DNA of 64,000 nt from Massospora cicadina (taxonomy: Eukaryota > Entomophthoromycota > Entomophthoromycetes > Entomophthorales > Entomophthoraceae): positions 62,001 to 126,000 of the forward strand of contig JAKSZP010015898.1 of assembly GCA_022478985.1 (NCBI GenBank), given 5' to 3'. The notes under the pieces are model-generated. The model was not told the origin of the DNA and did no database searches. It saw only the letters and a program-made list of their open reading frames with translations. Below, one piece after another: positions 21,860-33,640 of this stretch. The position numbers and the translations under genes were made by a program. Every line of letters starts with the position of its first letter. Position 1 is the stretch's first letter.

Positions 21860-24800
21860 CACTTATGGGGAGGGGGAGGGAACGTGTGAAGGGGCCATAG
21901 CCACTATTGATCACGTGTTGAGGAAGGGGTCTGATTTGATGAACCAGACTGGGAACCAGGAGGAGACCAGCTGTCAGCAACGCGGTGGGAGGTATCCAAA
22001 CATCCACACTTGAAAGTGGTCCACTAAATGAGACCGGAATCTGTGGACAGCTTCTGGGAGGGTGGGTATGGATCCGGCGATGGCATCTAAGACAATCGTG
22101 TGGATAGTCCACATGACGATTGCAACCACCAGAGCATGGAGGGAGGGTGGAAGGGGGAGGCCATCGATGAAGCAAACATATCTCTTGACAGACTGAAGGG
22201 ATGCGTTTGATCCTGGCCCAGCATACGTTGGACTTCGCGCCATATCACTTTAGAGGTGGGGCACTTCTCCAGGCGGTGGAACAGCGTTCCATACTGGCTA
22301 CACATGACGCAGGATGAGTGTAAAGCATTAGAGCGCTCAGCCGATGGTACACCTGACTCAGGCAGCGCCACACATGGGAACAGATTTGAGGCTGCAACAG
22401 ATGGTGGTGTACATATTTCCAAATAGTCTTCTGGGTCTCAAGGGAATAAGGGATGTCCATCATGTCCAGGTAGTCCACCCTGGATAGGACATGGGCTGAA
22501 TGGGGATCACGCCATCATGGATGGGTAGCCCCTGTACCTCTTGTGTGAACTGAGGAGAGGGGCGGCCTCTTCGGGTTGTATGTCCACTAATATGAATTCT
22601 CCACTCTGCGCTTTGCATGGAGAGTAGGATTCGTTTGTAGTGGGTTTTAGTCTCATGAGGACCTGTGGCCGATGTGTGTGATGCGAGGTATTTCATCAGG
22701 GAGTGGGGTTTGATGAATTGTTGAGGCCCAAGGCTCGGGAGAAGTTGGAGCGGGCCGCGCGGGACCAGTGTTGGGATGGGAGTGTAGGAGCAGTGATGGC
22801 CGCGATCCAGGTGCACAGGATCTTGGTAGCATGGGCTTTGAAGTCAAGCAGGCCCATGCCACCTTGATGATGAGGGCCAAACATGACCTCTAGCCGTACT
22901 GGTGGAGGGCGGCCTGACCAAAGCCATCCTTGCAGCAAAGCATACAAGGATTTGAAGAAGCTTGGGGAGAAGGGGATGGCGTGGGCTCTGAACCAGACTT
23001 TGGATAGGAGCATAGAGTTGGCAAGAACAACCCTGCCAGTGAGGGTAGTAGGGTGGGCTCTGAGAGAGGCGATCCGCTTCGTCACGTTGTCCAGTATATG
23101 GCACTCCATTACTGCTGACGCGTATCCACCTGCCTCCAACCACACGCCCAGATGGCGTACCGGTCCTATGGTAGGTCATGGCACAAAGGGGAGCACCAGT
23201 GGAGCGGTGTGTGTTGAGTTAGTAAGGCGTGGACGTGGGCGAGCAGATGGGCTGGGTTGGGAACTAATTGCTGGGGCCCAGCAGTTCTGAAACCGACCAA
23301 GGAGGATGATTTTGGTTTTGGAGGCGTTCAGTGCCGCGTTGCTTACCTGGGAATATTCCTGGATGAGGGCTTCAAGCGCGCATACATCTTTGTTGTTAGA
23401 CACCCCCACACGCAATCATCTGCAAATGCCATCATCTTGACTGGGGTTCGGCCTGGCACATGGACCCCAGTGAGTTGGGCATTCACATTTCGCAGTAGTG
23501 GGTCAAGGCTGAAGTTGTATAAGAGTGGGCTGAGGGGGTCTCCTTGTCGCAAGCCCCTTTGAGGGAGGACTACTTCCGTTAGGAAGCCTGGGCCACGCAC
23601 TGCCATTGTCGCAGATTCCGTGAGCAGCATTACCCAGTTTATGAAGCGATGGGGTAGGCAAAATTGATGGAGGCAGGCCCTTAGGTATTCCCAGTTTACT
23701 CTATCATAGGCCTTTTGTTGGTCCAAGAATACCAGTGCCCCGAGGCTGTGGACTGACATGCATTAGCCACAGAGTGCACGTTATCCCAAATCGACCTTCT
23801 GGGGATGAAACCAAATTGTTCTGGGGAGATGGTGGCAGATGCTACAGTCCCTAAACAGTTAGCCATTATTTTTGTTAAACTTTTTGTGTCAGTGTTTGTT
23901 AGAGAAATGGGGTGCCAGTTTGCTAAGTCAAGCTTATCCCCTTTCTTGAAGAGTGTGACAGTAAAGGCCTCATGTCCTCCTGGTAGGAGGCGCGTTTTCA
24001 ACAGGCTTTGGTTAAATGAGGCTAGCAGTAGTGGGGATATATATTTGAAATATTTTTTGTAGAACTCATATGGAATGCCATCTGGGCCTGGGCATTTTTG
24101 GTTTGGCGCACCGCGAATGGCTGTCCATAATCTGTTTGGAGTAATTAAATTCATTATTTCCAGGTATTGGAAAATGGTGCGGATATGAGCTTGGTCGAGA
24201 AATTCCGCTATTTTGGCCAGCTGAATTGGCTTGGCTCAGTATAACTTGGAGTAATATTTTTACATTTCAATTGCCACTTCAGCCAATATATCTGCAATGG
24301 AATTATCCGATCTTTGCACCTGTGTGCAGGCCACGCTCTGGCGTGGTGCGAAATTTTTTTAAAGAAGTATGCGGTGCACTTGTCATCTTTAGTGATGCGT
24401 GTGGCCCTGTATTGGACACAAAACCGATGTTTGTGTTGTCTTTCAAGTGTGTTGAGGTGGGCGGCTGCCTCCGCCCACTTCCGGCCTCATGCAGGGCTGT
24501 ATCCTGTGGCTGGAATGTTGGACTCCAAGTGGGCCAATTCCACCAGAGTGCATGAGATAACCACCGATGTGGCTCGTGAGCATCTGGAGGAGAGATGGCG
24601 ATAGTGGAGGATAATGTCCTCTTTGGAAGTTGCCCATGTGGAAATGGGGTCTGTGCAAAATGGTGCAACAAAAAAATTTGCCAAAGTTGCCTCTTCCACC
24701 CACGTGGAAAATCCTGGTGACACAAGCTCGGGGGGTGGATTTTGCACCAATGCGGGGCCTTTGCAACTGTGACAGGTAAGTGGTAGGTTATTGAGACCAA

Positions 24801-25483
24801 TCGGTGGTCAGAGAATTCCATTTTTGTTGTTTTGAATTGGGAGATGCGGGGTTGGAATTTTGCTGGCATTAGAATAAGGTCAATGCGGGTCATGGACCTT
24901 AATTTGCTGTTGTGGATGTGGGGACGCGTCATGTTTTTGAGCAGTGGGGCATGTCATGGCAGCACATCCATTAACCCAAGGGTGGCTTTTAGAACACGTA
25001 GTTCTACGTGACCCTGTGGGGCGTGGGGTGAGGGAGGCCACCGGTCTGTTGGTGAGGTTAGCCAACAGTTCATGTCACCAACTAGGAAAGAATCAGGGGT
25101 AGCGGGAGGGATTTGACCAATGAGAAAAATTCCTGATGCTCGAGTGCACCATTTGGGGTATAGATGTTGATGATTGCGTGCGCAATGTCAGCCCACGAGA
25201 AGGTGATGACGAGCACTCAGCCATTTAGGAATGTTTCTGAGGATGTGAATTTGAAAAAATTATTTTTCTGAATTAGCACCCCAAAGTGCTTCGACCAAAA
25301 GAATAGGGATGGGAGGAGTATTGTTTTCCAAGCTTCCTCGGAACCTCATGGACAGTGGGACTCCTGGATGGCCAGGATATCCACAGGTAAATTGTGTTGT
25401 AAAAAACTCAGTTTCCTAGCCCAGGATGGGGAGGCCTTGAGTCCAGCGATATTCAACGTCCCTAGAGTGAAGGTTTCCCCCAT
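21860..25483 (-). pseudogene. LINE 2 ORF2, endonuclease and reverse transcriptase, nearly intact
   Basis: ORF2 starts at the ATG at 25483, in frame with the ORF1 stop and two codons after it. The endonuclease motifs IQESH (near 25360), GDMNCW (near 25070) and FSDHRLVS (near 24810) are intact. RT motif A FLDQQKAYDRVNW, motif B GLRQGDPLSPLLYNF and motif C FADDC all lie in the stretch 23759-23343. The C-terminal knuckle CVMCSQYGTLFHRLEKC is near 22310-22260. Frameshifts near 24290, 23700, 23400, 22850 and 22450, and an upstream stop, break it. This protein class nicks target DNA and primes reverse transcription there. The knuckle position fits several LINE clades and I do not assign one. Confidence 0.85.
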
Positions 25484-25489
25484 TGCACC

Positions 25490-26901
25490 TTAGGTGTGAG
25501 GGGTGGGCCCCTGGGCCCACCAGCCTCTTCAAGGTCCCCACGGGCTTTCACAGCAGCGCGGGTGTTAGCAGCAATGCTATTGGGGTTTTTGTTAATTTTT
25601 GCAGTAAGAGTCACATTGGCTTTAGCCTTCACTTTTTGTTTTCCCGACGTTGGACAAATTTTTTGCAGTGCAGGTGAGTTTGGTGCACCGTTGAGCGGGT
25701 CAAAAAAATTTTTCAGTTGGGATAGGTCCCAAGTCAGTTTTGACTGGAGCTTGGGTGCAGCAATTGGGTGAGATCGAATCTCCCATCAGATCCTCGGATT
25801 GAGTGGCCCGCTTGGCATGGGCTTCCCAATCTGATTGGTTGATGGATTCCCAAGTCGCTTCCACCACAAAGGTCTCCATGTCCTCCTGGCGTTGTGAGTG
25901 TGGGATGGCAGTGGTGGCCTTGGCTGCTTCCTTGGCCGCGGCCCTACAGGCCTGCTTAGCCTTCTTCCACTCCTGCGGGGAGATGGGCTTTACCAATAGG
26001 TAGCAGCCTTGTGCTCCCCACGGTAAAGCCTCCTTGGTGCTTGCAGTTGGTTTGTAGTGCGCCTCTCCGCTGGCCATGGCCGCCGAGGGGTGCTCTTGGA
26101 ATGTGACGCCCTCCTTGATGGGGCATGCATGCACCTTATGGCCAAACGCGTCACAGTGGGTGCAAATGGGGGGCGCGCTGTCCAAGGTTACCTGGAATGG
26201 GTGGGTGGTATGCCCTGCAATATCAATAAAAGTGGAGTGCGGGATCTGGGTTAGGTCCTTCACAATCTCCTCAGTTGGGGTCAGAACTGCGATGGTTTTG
26301 CCAGTGCACAGGTGTGGCATCAGCGTAAAACGTTGCATTTCAAAAGATTTTATTTCGCCATATATGGCGAGACCATCTTTCAGGTGTTGCTCCAAAATGT
26401 CACGTTTTACCGTAGTAGGCAAAAAGTCAAACGTGAGGAAAATCTGGTTTGATTTTGTCCATCTGGTGCATTTGGTTTCGATGACCCATTGCCCTTCGTG
26501 GAGGTTGACCACTATGCACACTGCTGCAGCCTCATCTGCTGCTATTTTGCTTTCGAAACCTAGGTCCAGCCAACCGTGTGACATGGAGTGAGGTGCAACA
26601 TACACCACGGTTGGGAAAATTTTGTGTACATCTTCACAAAATTTTTCCCATAAGGCTGTTTTTGGATGTCCAGATACACACGGACTCCAAATTCCACCGA
26701 CAAAAGTAGCTGGGAGTGTGGCGTGTTGATGTACTGGTTGCATCGTGCTTGCCATGTGAGTATCTCCAGGGAAATTGTGACCGCCGGTTTTTTGAGATTT
26801 TTGTCTATTCTGCTGGATTCTCTGGGGCGTTTTTGAACGTTGGAGGCTGCGGGCCTTCCGCCTGCTCCTTTTACCTTGCTTGCCCAACTGCTCCCTGACA
26901 T
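25490..26901 (-). pseudogene. LINE 2 ORF1, RNA-binding zinc-knuckle protein, frameshifted
   Basis: ORF1 starts at the ATG at 26901 (MSGSSWASKVKGAGG), the start conserved in LINEs 3 and 4. A frameshift near 26650 moves the reading into the frame that stays open to 25700. The middle part has a basic region (RTRWTKSNQIFLTFDF in related copies). One CCHC knuckle, CTHCDAFGHKVHAC, lies near 26160-26115. The C-terminal third is rich in Ala, Lys and Glu. A second frameshift near 25705 precedes the stop at 25492-25490. The long open frame beginning at 27067 runs upstream into the neighbouring element, so that ATG is not the real start. Expected role: binding LINE RNA in the ribonucleoprotein. Confidence 0.82.
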
Positions 26902-26995
26902 GGGCGCAGACTAATCTCCTCTGTGAGATTATCAAACTAGATTTAGTCTTGAATTGAATAAATTGCAAAAGTGTTTGCAATGAGAAAGAAAAGTC

Positions 26996-27011
26996 ATAAG
27001 TATTACCTTTT
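26996..27011. repeat. Target-site duplication, copy 2 of 3 (shared)
   Basis: ATAAGTATTACCTTTT. It serves as 5' flank of LINE 2 and 3' flank of the ORF1-only element at 27012-28904. Confidence 0.92.
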
Positions 27012-28904
27012 GGATTTATTTGAGGTATGCTGACCAGGGGACAGACAGTACCAATCACAACACTCAAAATGGCAAAACAAACTACTAACCAGGTGGGAAG
27101 CAGAAACTGCTTAACCCACCATGGCAGAGGGTGAGGAGGGGTCGGGGGGTTGGTTTTCAGAAAGACCCACCTCGATCAAGGGGTGTTGGTTACAGTACCG
27201 GATCAGAGCAGAGAGCCAGGGCGTTGGGGCATCTGCATAGTGGGGGCTGAGGTCAGCGTAGTAGGAGTTTTCCACTTCTGCATCAAGATAATGATGGGAA
27301 AGTGTTTCAACAAAAGCTGTGAGGAGAACTTCAGCTTCTTTGCGGGCTTCAGGAAGTTGGGTGAAAAGGGAGATACTGTGGCGGGTGATTTTGGCTGAGG
27401 GTTGAATGAAGCAAGCGTTGCGACATTCATAACAGCGATTTCAGCATCATCAAATAGTTTTGAGATGTCACTGCAGGGAGATTCAGGGAAGTCGGGGGGA
27501 AGAAGATGGTGGGCAGGCCATGCTGGAGCTGAGCCACTGACTGGGCCACCGCGGTGCGTAGTTTTGGGCAATGAGGAGAGGCCACCGCAGCTAAGGCGAG
27601 ATGGTGGTCACTTTGGAAGGGGGCTGTATTGGGTAGAGGAGCGAAATGGCGAGGGGTAGGGGTTTCATCGAAGTCAGGAAGGAAAAATTCTGCCCGACCA
27701 TAATCGCCATGGCAGAGAGGTTGAAGTGTATGCTTACTAATGAGGATATTACCTGATTCGTCAGTTTCAGCCAATAGATCCCATGGATTTTGGTTCACTG
27801 GAATAGTGGCATTTAAATTTGAGTGGGTAGGATTGGGCGAATGGGCAGCTGCTTGGGTGTGAATGTTGGTCCAAGCATTGCTCTGATTGGCTGGCTTAGA
27901 TTTAGGTGGGAGAGTGAGGATGGAGGTTTTGGGTGGGGCTAATTTCCATGTGGGCCCACTGAACGAGATTGGAGGGTGGGAGGGGGCAGCAAAGTGCCCC
28001 ATACTGAACCTCCAGAGGGGGGCTCAGAAGTTGCATCAGCGGATTTGGCCTTAGGGCACGCTCTTTTTGCATGGTCAATGCCAAAGCAGAGGGAACAAAT
28101 CTGCCTACCATTATTGACCCGAGCCCAAAAGAAATGATCTGGCGCTGCAGCCACACTAGCGCGGGGTGGGATTTGCTGGGCTATGGTAGGGTAGTGTGGT
28201 ATGATGGTGGCTGTTGCACGAGGAGCAGCAAGGCGTTCTGCACCAGATGGAATGGCAAAGATAAGGTTGGGCTGAGTGCCATAAGCCATGAGCCCCGCGA
28301 CCAACTGGTCATACAAAACCTGGGGTGGAAGGTGGGATGGGAGATTTGCAAAGGATACCACTAGCGTGGTGTCTGAAGGGAGGCGAGTACGGGTTGTGGG
28401 AATGGGTTTTTTTTATAAATTAGAGGAGTTTGTGCTGCCGCTTCAGCATCCTCCTCAGATTGGAACCCAACGTCAAAGTAGCCCTTAAAAGGGCGGAAGT
28501 CTATAAAGCCAGCTGGCGCAAAGGCTGTAGTGGCTAGGTCAATAATTGCCTTATCAGCATATGGGAACAAACGCCCTTAGTCCACTCTGAGGCAATAGCG
28601 GATAGCAGAGCGAGGGAGGGCGAGAGGATGGGGGCGAGAAGGGTGGACGCGCGCCAGGTGGAGCGCTAAGTCCCGTGGGGGGACAAAACGGTTGGAAGCA
28701 GTGGGCGGGCTGTTTGAACCCGTCCGAACGCGCTTGCCTGCAGGGCGGAAAACGCTAGGTGGGGGTGCACTGCTACCCCACACTGGGGTGGCAGGCGGCA
28801 GAGCCAAGGACATCAAAGAATAGGTTTTTGGGCAGATGGCTGTAGATAAATAAACTTAAATTTAAAATCGCTCAAAAGTGACTTTGAGCGGTTAAAGAGA
28901 GTTT
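27012..28904 (-). mobile_element. ORF1-only non-LTR element, full length, best preserved
   Basis: A 1,893 bp minus-strand element lies between identical 16-mers at 26996-27011 and 28905-28920. It has a GC-rich gag-like coding region (28816 to about 27130) with one CCHC knuckle. Its 3' end carries GTCTGTCCCCTGGTCAGC followed by CTCAAATAAA, matching the LINE tail and the SINE tail. No endonuclease or RT is encoded in 1.9 kb. It stands head to tail with LINE 2. Confidence 0.9.
27130..28816 (-). pseudogene. ORF1-like (gag-like) protein with CCHC knuckle, frameshifted
   Basis: It starts at the ATG at 28816 (MMSLALPPATPVWGSS), giving a Pro/Ser-rich N-terminus. The next block, MFPYADKAIIDLATTA with IDFRPFKGYFDVGFQSEED, is at 28570-28361. 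A fold with LYDQLVAGLMAYG and ERLAAPRATATII follows, then the knuckle CSLCFGIDHAKRAC near 28109-28068, all in 28361-27939. The C-terminal half is in 28002-27427 and 27571-27203. About four frameshifts separate these pieces. A stop lies between the first two. By analogy with LINE ORF1 it probably bound RNA. Its sequence is not the same as ORF1 of LINEs 2-4, so the element is not a simple internal deletion of those LINEs. Confidence 0.78.
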
Positions 28905-28920
28905 ATAAGTATTACCTTTT
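28905..28920. repeat. Target-site duplication, copy 3 of 3
   Basis: ATAAGTATTACCTTTT, at the 5' flank of the ORF1-only element. Confidence 0.92.
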
Positions 28921-31114
28921 AATGTCAACCAAAGAATACTCTACCTAATGTCACGTATATAGCGATTCTTTGAAGTTTTGACTTGAAATCTGCCACACAA
29001 AGGTGGAATACCATTTTTTAAACATAGGTGCATCTGACAGTAGTCCCATTCCTTTTGGTGCTATATAAACCAATCAGGAGGTGGGTTCAGGCTCATGCTT
29101 ATCCCAGTAGGAAAAAAAAGTTGGACAAGGGTTGATGGTGATATTGCTGTTTAAACTAGCTGACTTAAAAAATATATGGTTGGTTTTCTATTGTGAGAAT
29201 AATTTACCAGCTTGTTAAGCTTTGATTTTGGGCTGTTATCTGCATTTAGTGATGGAAAGGGTGCAAGTAAGTAGACCACTAATCACTTTTCTTCTCATCA
29301 GCTGAGGTAGGTCAATTAACCCTTGTAATTTAAAACATAAATTGGCGCACTGTTCCAAAATTTTGAACTCAATGGTGTGAAGGTAAGATTGTTGGGCCTC
29401 GCCTCATTCAAGGGAAACATATAGCTCAATTCTGGAAGCTTAATATTAAAAGAACGTTATAACTCATAGTGGTTGCATTGCAAATGGAAGATCTAGTGTC
29501 TTTCATTCAAGCTGATGCAGCTTAAGTGGTTCTGACAGAAGCTCATCTAGTTTGAGGGCCAATATGGGAAGTTGAGTTACAGAACGAGTTAAAACAGTAT
29601 GATGTGGTCTGTCTAGGTGCTGACAGGTGAGCTGTCACTTAATAGATTGTCCATTTCTGAATTCAGCCTGTTTTGGAAGCTGCTGTTTACAATCAGGTAT
29701 CCCTGGTTGAGACTAAGATGAGTAACAGAATGTGTTTGACTTAGGAGTATTTGTTGTTCAGTTTAGCAAAGTCAGAGAATTCTTTAGCATATGTCTCTGA
29801 CTTTTGTAATAGCCTATGATAATCTCACAGTTAAAGCTGAATTAATTACTAATTTTATAATTGTAAAAGAAGCTCACAAAAATTAAGCTATATTTTAGTA
29901 TTACCTGATTATATTGGGAGGAACATTAATATAGAACATGTAGTTTTTTATATAGATGTTTTAAGTGAATGTCTCATTACTCTAAGTCAAACTATCTATC
30001 ACATCTAATTAAACCTCTTGGGCATACCCAATTATAGAGTTACTTCCTCGACATATGGAGTAAACCCTCATAAAGACCTCCAATTCATTATAAAATATCT
30101 GTACTAATATCTAGCCGGTCAGAATGAAGGTCAAATAAAGATTGAAAAAGCTAGTGATTGATGACATCTTAAAAAAGATTATCCCCTTATATAGGCCTGA
30201 GTCTCCTAGAAATTCCTTTCTATGGATAATGTTATATACCACATAACCAACAATTTATTTATCAGTCAGTCAATATGGCGTCATAGGACCTAAAAATTAT
30301 ATATTAATATATAACCTATTTGCATAATGTTGTAGATGACGCTTGGAGGGTCTCCCCTCTATACCATTGAGTTTGACTTACATAAAGGTAGAATTATTAA
30401 AACCTGTCCATGAGAGTATTCCCATTTGTACAAAGCTAAGAAATGCCAAGATTATCTAAATAATAAATGATTAATTTTGCAAGCTCCAATCTTTAATACT
30501 ATTGATTTAAAAAGCAGATGAAACATCCAAAAGGTCATAGGAACACAGGAGCAAACAGAGAAGCCACGTTGTCATAAGCAGTTCAAAGCTTTATACAATT
30601 TAAGAGTAAAACTAAGACAATCACAGAGAAACAAAGAAGCTGATATCACAGGACCTGAAACTAAGCATCAAATGCATTGTCACATTATGAGAAAAAACCT
30701 TAAATTGTTAAGAATAAAGTCATATTTTATCTCACCAAAAACTTTTTAATATTATAAACCTTAATTTTTATGAAAAAAAGTATTGTCTTTCAGAAAATCT
30801 ATCTTTCATTGTTGCTTTTTAATGGTGCAAATAAAGCCAAATACAAAATAAAAAATGTTTTGGACTTCGCCTTCCTGTTATCAAATAAAAGTTCAAAGAG
30901 TTCAGGTTTGCTCTGACATAATCTTTTTTAGATATAGTCTCAATACTTCACCACATCTGGACTGTCTTAAAACCATGAGAAAGGTTCTATGTATGAAAGA
31001 GGAAGACCTTCTTATTTTTTAGCAGCGTTTCCTGTAAAGAAGAAAATAATTTTTATGTCAATGGCTCAACCCAAACATTAACTTACCTGTGTAATAACCC
31101 ACTTTGGTAATAAT
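28921..31114. other. Unassigned AT-rich segment, probably including the LTR of relic G
   Basis: No coding motif was recognised. A gypsy-type primer-binding site begins at 31115, so the last few hundred bases before it should be the 5' LTR of relic G. I could not find that LTR's outer end or a partner copy. Confidence 0.4.
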
Positions 31115-31132
31115 TGGTGCTCACTACAGGGC
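31115..31132 (+). promoter_or_regulatory. Primer-binding site of gypsy relic G
   Basis: TGGTGCTCACTACAGGGC matches the primer-binding site of gypsy B in 17 of 18 positions, but on the plus strand. The following bases (TTACTAATCAATTAAG) resemble the leader of gypsy E. Confidence 0.75.
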
Positions 31133-31810
31133 TTACTAATCAATTAAGGAGAGTCCTCTAAAATGCCACGGAAGCTTAGTATTTTTAGTAAAATTATAGA
31201 AGATTTTACTCTGGAGAGTATGTGCCAGTTGGGTAACAAAATGAAGAAGCATATAGCTACCTAAACTATTGAAATAATAAGAGTAAGGTCATCACTATCA
31301 CAGGAAATAACGTGGGGGCTTGATATGACCCACTTAATATAAGTTGGGGTTCCTGGAGAGTTAAAATAAGAATATATAATGAGAATAAACACATTCTTTA
31401 CTAATCTTAAAAACATGACGAGCAGTTGGATTACTTAAATCAGGATGTGGACACCACGCAAGTGCAACGTCTACTGCCTCTCAGACTATTACCTACACTG
31501 GTAGGACGCTCCACCATCAACAATACACCAATGAAGATGGTATAACCTACACTTCAGATCATACCAGATGAATATCCAAATTTCTCATATAAACCAAGGC
31601 TATGTTCACTCCTGGTGAGGGAACTAGGTAAGATTTTTTGTTGTACAAAAACAGAATGGGCTAAGCCATTGACAAACCGAATGTTCACAATTCACAAGGA
31701 TGATTGATTGAAGAGAATTTGAGGTACTTAACTCTTTCTCTTAATTCACCCACTTTTTGTCGATTCACAGTTTGAAACTTAGTAAAAAAAGCTCCATTTG
31801 TTGTCGCCCT
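31133..31810 (+). pseudogene. Gypsy G leader and gag 5' part, heavily degraded
   Basis: No long reading frame remains. It is assigned only by position between the primer-binding site and the next gag fragment. Confidence 0.35.
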
Positions 31811-31814
31811 ATTC

Positions 31815-33640
31815 ACATTACCTATGTCAATGTGATTGACGCCCTCTGGCCCCACTTGGGAAGTAGTGCGTCACCTCCTAATGTTTGGCCATTGCTGAAA
31901 AGGTGCTCAGGCTGGCTTGGATAGCCCTCCAAATTTTTATAATGCTATGTCCCGCCTATGGACTTAGCATTACATCTTTCCCAAACCAAGGTGGTGCCAC
32001 GTTGCCCCCTTGTGCTCACCCGGAGCAACATGCAGTTTGGCCTTTGGTTTTAATATGGTAAATTGTTTCCCTATTCAGATAAAGCATTATTCAATTAGCT
32101 CAGACTGTTATGCGGCCTGTAGGCTTCATTGACATCTGGCCCTTTAAGGGGTATTTTTATCAGGCTTCTCAAGTGAAGCTGATGCTGCAGTAGCAGTTAC
32201 CATCCCACTGGTGTTCCAGGACACCCCCTCCCAACTACACTTAACGTTTGCCTACTGATACCACTCTTGTGGTTCAGTTTGAGGCCTCCCTACCTACATT
32301 CCTCCTGAAATTTTATATAATAAGATGATTGCTGTGTTAGAAGAATATGGCTCTTACCCCATACTACAATTTATGGTTCCCAATGGAGCCACCCACCTCG
32401 CAGGTCCCAATAACTAAGCAACTATTCTTCCAGTATCAACATAAGTAGCCCTATCAATCCCCCCTCGCAGCAAAATCCACTCTGCCCAGGACCAACCTTT
32501 CTGGCTCATGTGGGTGGAGGGTGTAACATCTGCCCTACCTATTTCAAACTGGACCATTTGAAACGGTGCTGCCTCACCATCTCCTGAGAAGTGTCCCCCA
32601 CACCTGACTCTTCACATAATGATTCAATGCTGATCCAATTACATTTTTCAAATGGGGCTATATCCTTCCTCCCCTCCCCCATGTTGGTAGCTTTAGCAAC
32701 CACTTAATCAACCAACCAAAGATTATCTAAACAAAACTCTTCTCCTGAACCCACCAATTAAGGTTCAGGATGGACTACAGTAAGTTCTAAACCATCCTCC
32801 CAGCCACCTGCCACAGATCGCCCATATGCAATAACCCAAGAAAATTCAGCCAAATTTTCATGGGATTACTTGGTTGAGTTTGACTAATCGTGAGAACTTA
32901 TCCTTAAATCTTAATATACTGCCCCCCTCCATTTGAAGTGTACCTCAATAAAGAATATGCGACCCAATTCCAAAGCGCAATTATGCGCTTCGCTCTGATG
33001 CCTTACCATTCAAAGCTGATTACCAACTAGCTGAAGAGGCAGTTTCCCCTTAATGTCATCCAACCCATAAAGCCATTGCAAAATTAGTTGCAGTACTGGC
33101 TGCGGGCCTGCCACCTCCTATCCTTTCTAGTACCATTCTCCCCACAACACAAAAAAGAACATCTATGCTACTGTCAGGTGGCAAATACAGAAGTTCAAAA
33201 AGTTGCAGCAGTCACAAAGTTTGGCCAAAAGACCCACATTACCCGCAACAACTTTGCAACCATCGCCACCCTACCTAAAGTGCACTTTGAGGCTGAGAAA
33301 GCCCTTACAACCTACAGTTCCCCCTCCTCATTGCACATATTGAGTTGCAACGACCTCTTTGTTATCTCAACCCCCATTTCTATAATGATCCCACACCTTT
33401 GCTCTCACTTTGTGCCGTTACATGTCCCCACCAGATGAGGAATAAGGTCCTCCCAATCTCCCTTCACCCTCCACCATGGTTGTGTAGAAAATTCTGCTTC
33501 TAACTTGGTTGGTGTGTTTTACTTTGATTTTGTGTCAGTTTGAATGGATCCAACTGTATCTTTTTGCCTTTATTTTTTTAATTAGTCCTGGCTATTTTGG
33601 AGCATTTTTAAAGTCCATCCCCTGGTCGGCATAATTTAGA
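31815..33640 (+). mobile_element. ORF1-only element, plus-strand copy
   Basis: About 1.83 kb. The 5' part has TGATTGACGCCCTCTGGCCC, resembling the N-terminal coding region of the copy at 14909. The landmark GGCCCTTTAAGGGGTATTTT near 32140 corresponds to the FRPFKGYF block. The 3' end has TCCATCCCCTGGTCGGCAT (33612-33630), the shared tail. The 5' boundary and target-site duplication are not resolved. Confidence 0.72.
31850..33440 (+). pseudogene. ORF1-like protein remnant of the plus-strand copy
   Basis: This is a gag-like coding region with many stops. The longest readable part is 33088-33438, the C-terminal segment, which is preceded by a knuckle-like stretch near 32520-32575 with cysteines out of frame. 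It has the same order of blocks as the copy at 28816-27130. Confidence 0.55.

Larger units (their letters stand above)
21729..26995 (-). mobile_element. LINE copy 2, full length, best preserved
   Basis: A 5,267 bp non-LTR element on the minus strand is bounded by identical 16 bp duplications (21713-21728 and 26996-27011). The 5' end starts GACTTTTCTTTCTC. A short 5' UTR is followed by ORF1 (zinc-knuckle protein) and ORF2 (APE-type endonuclease, RT, C-terminal zinc knuckle). The 3' end has the shared tail GTCCGTCCCATGGTCAGCC and finishes in AATAAATTT. Length agrees within one base with LINE 3. Only a handful of frameshifts interrupt the genes. Higher GC than the flanks is evident by eye. Confidence 0.93.

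Noticed and set aside
22883..23290. Plus-strand open frames across 22.9-26.9 kb
   Set aside because: They lie antisense to LINE 2 ORF1 and ORF2 and recur antisense to the same parts of LINEs 3 and 4. They are shadows of the real genes.
25700..27067. A 455-codon open frame starting at 27067
   Set aside because: Its first part reads through the 16 bp duplication from the neighbouring element and through the LINE 5' UTR. The conserved ORF1 start is at 26901, and the frames join only through a frameshift near 26650.
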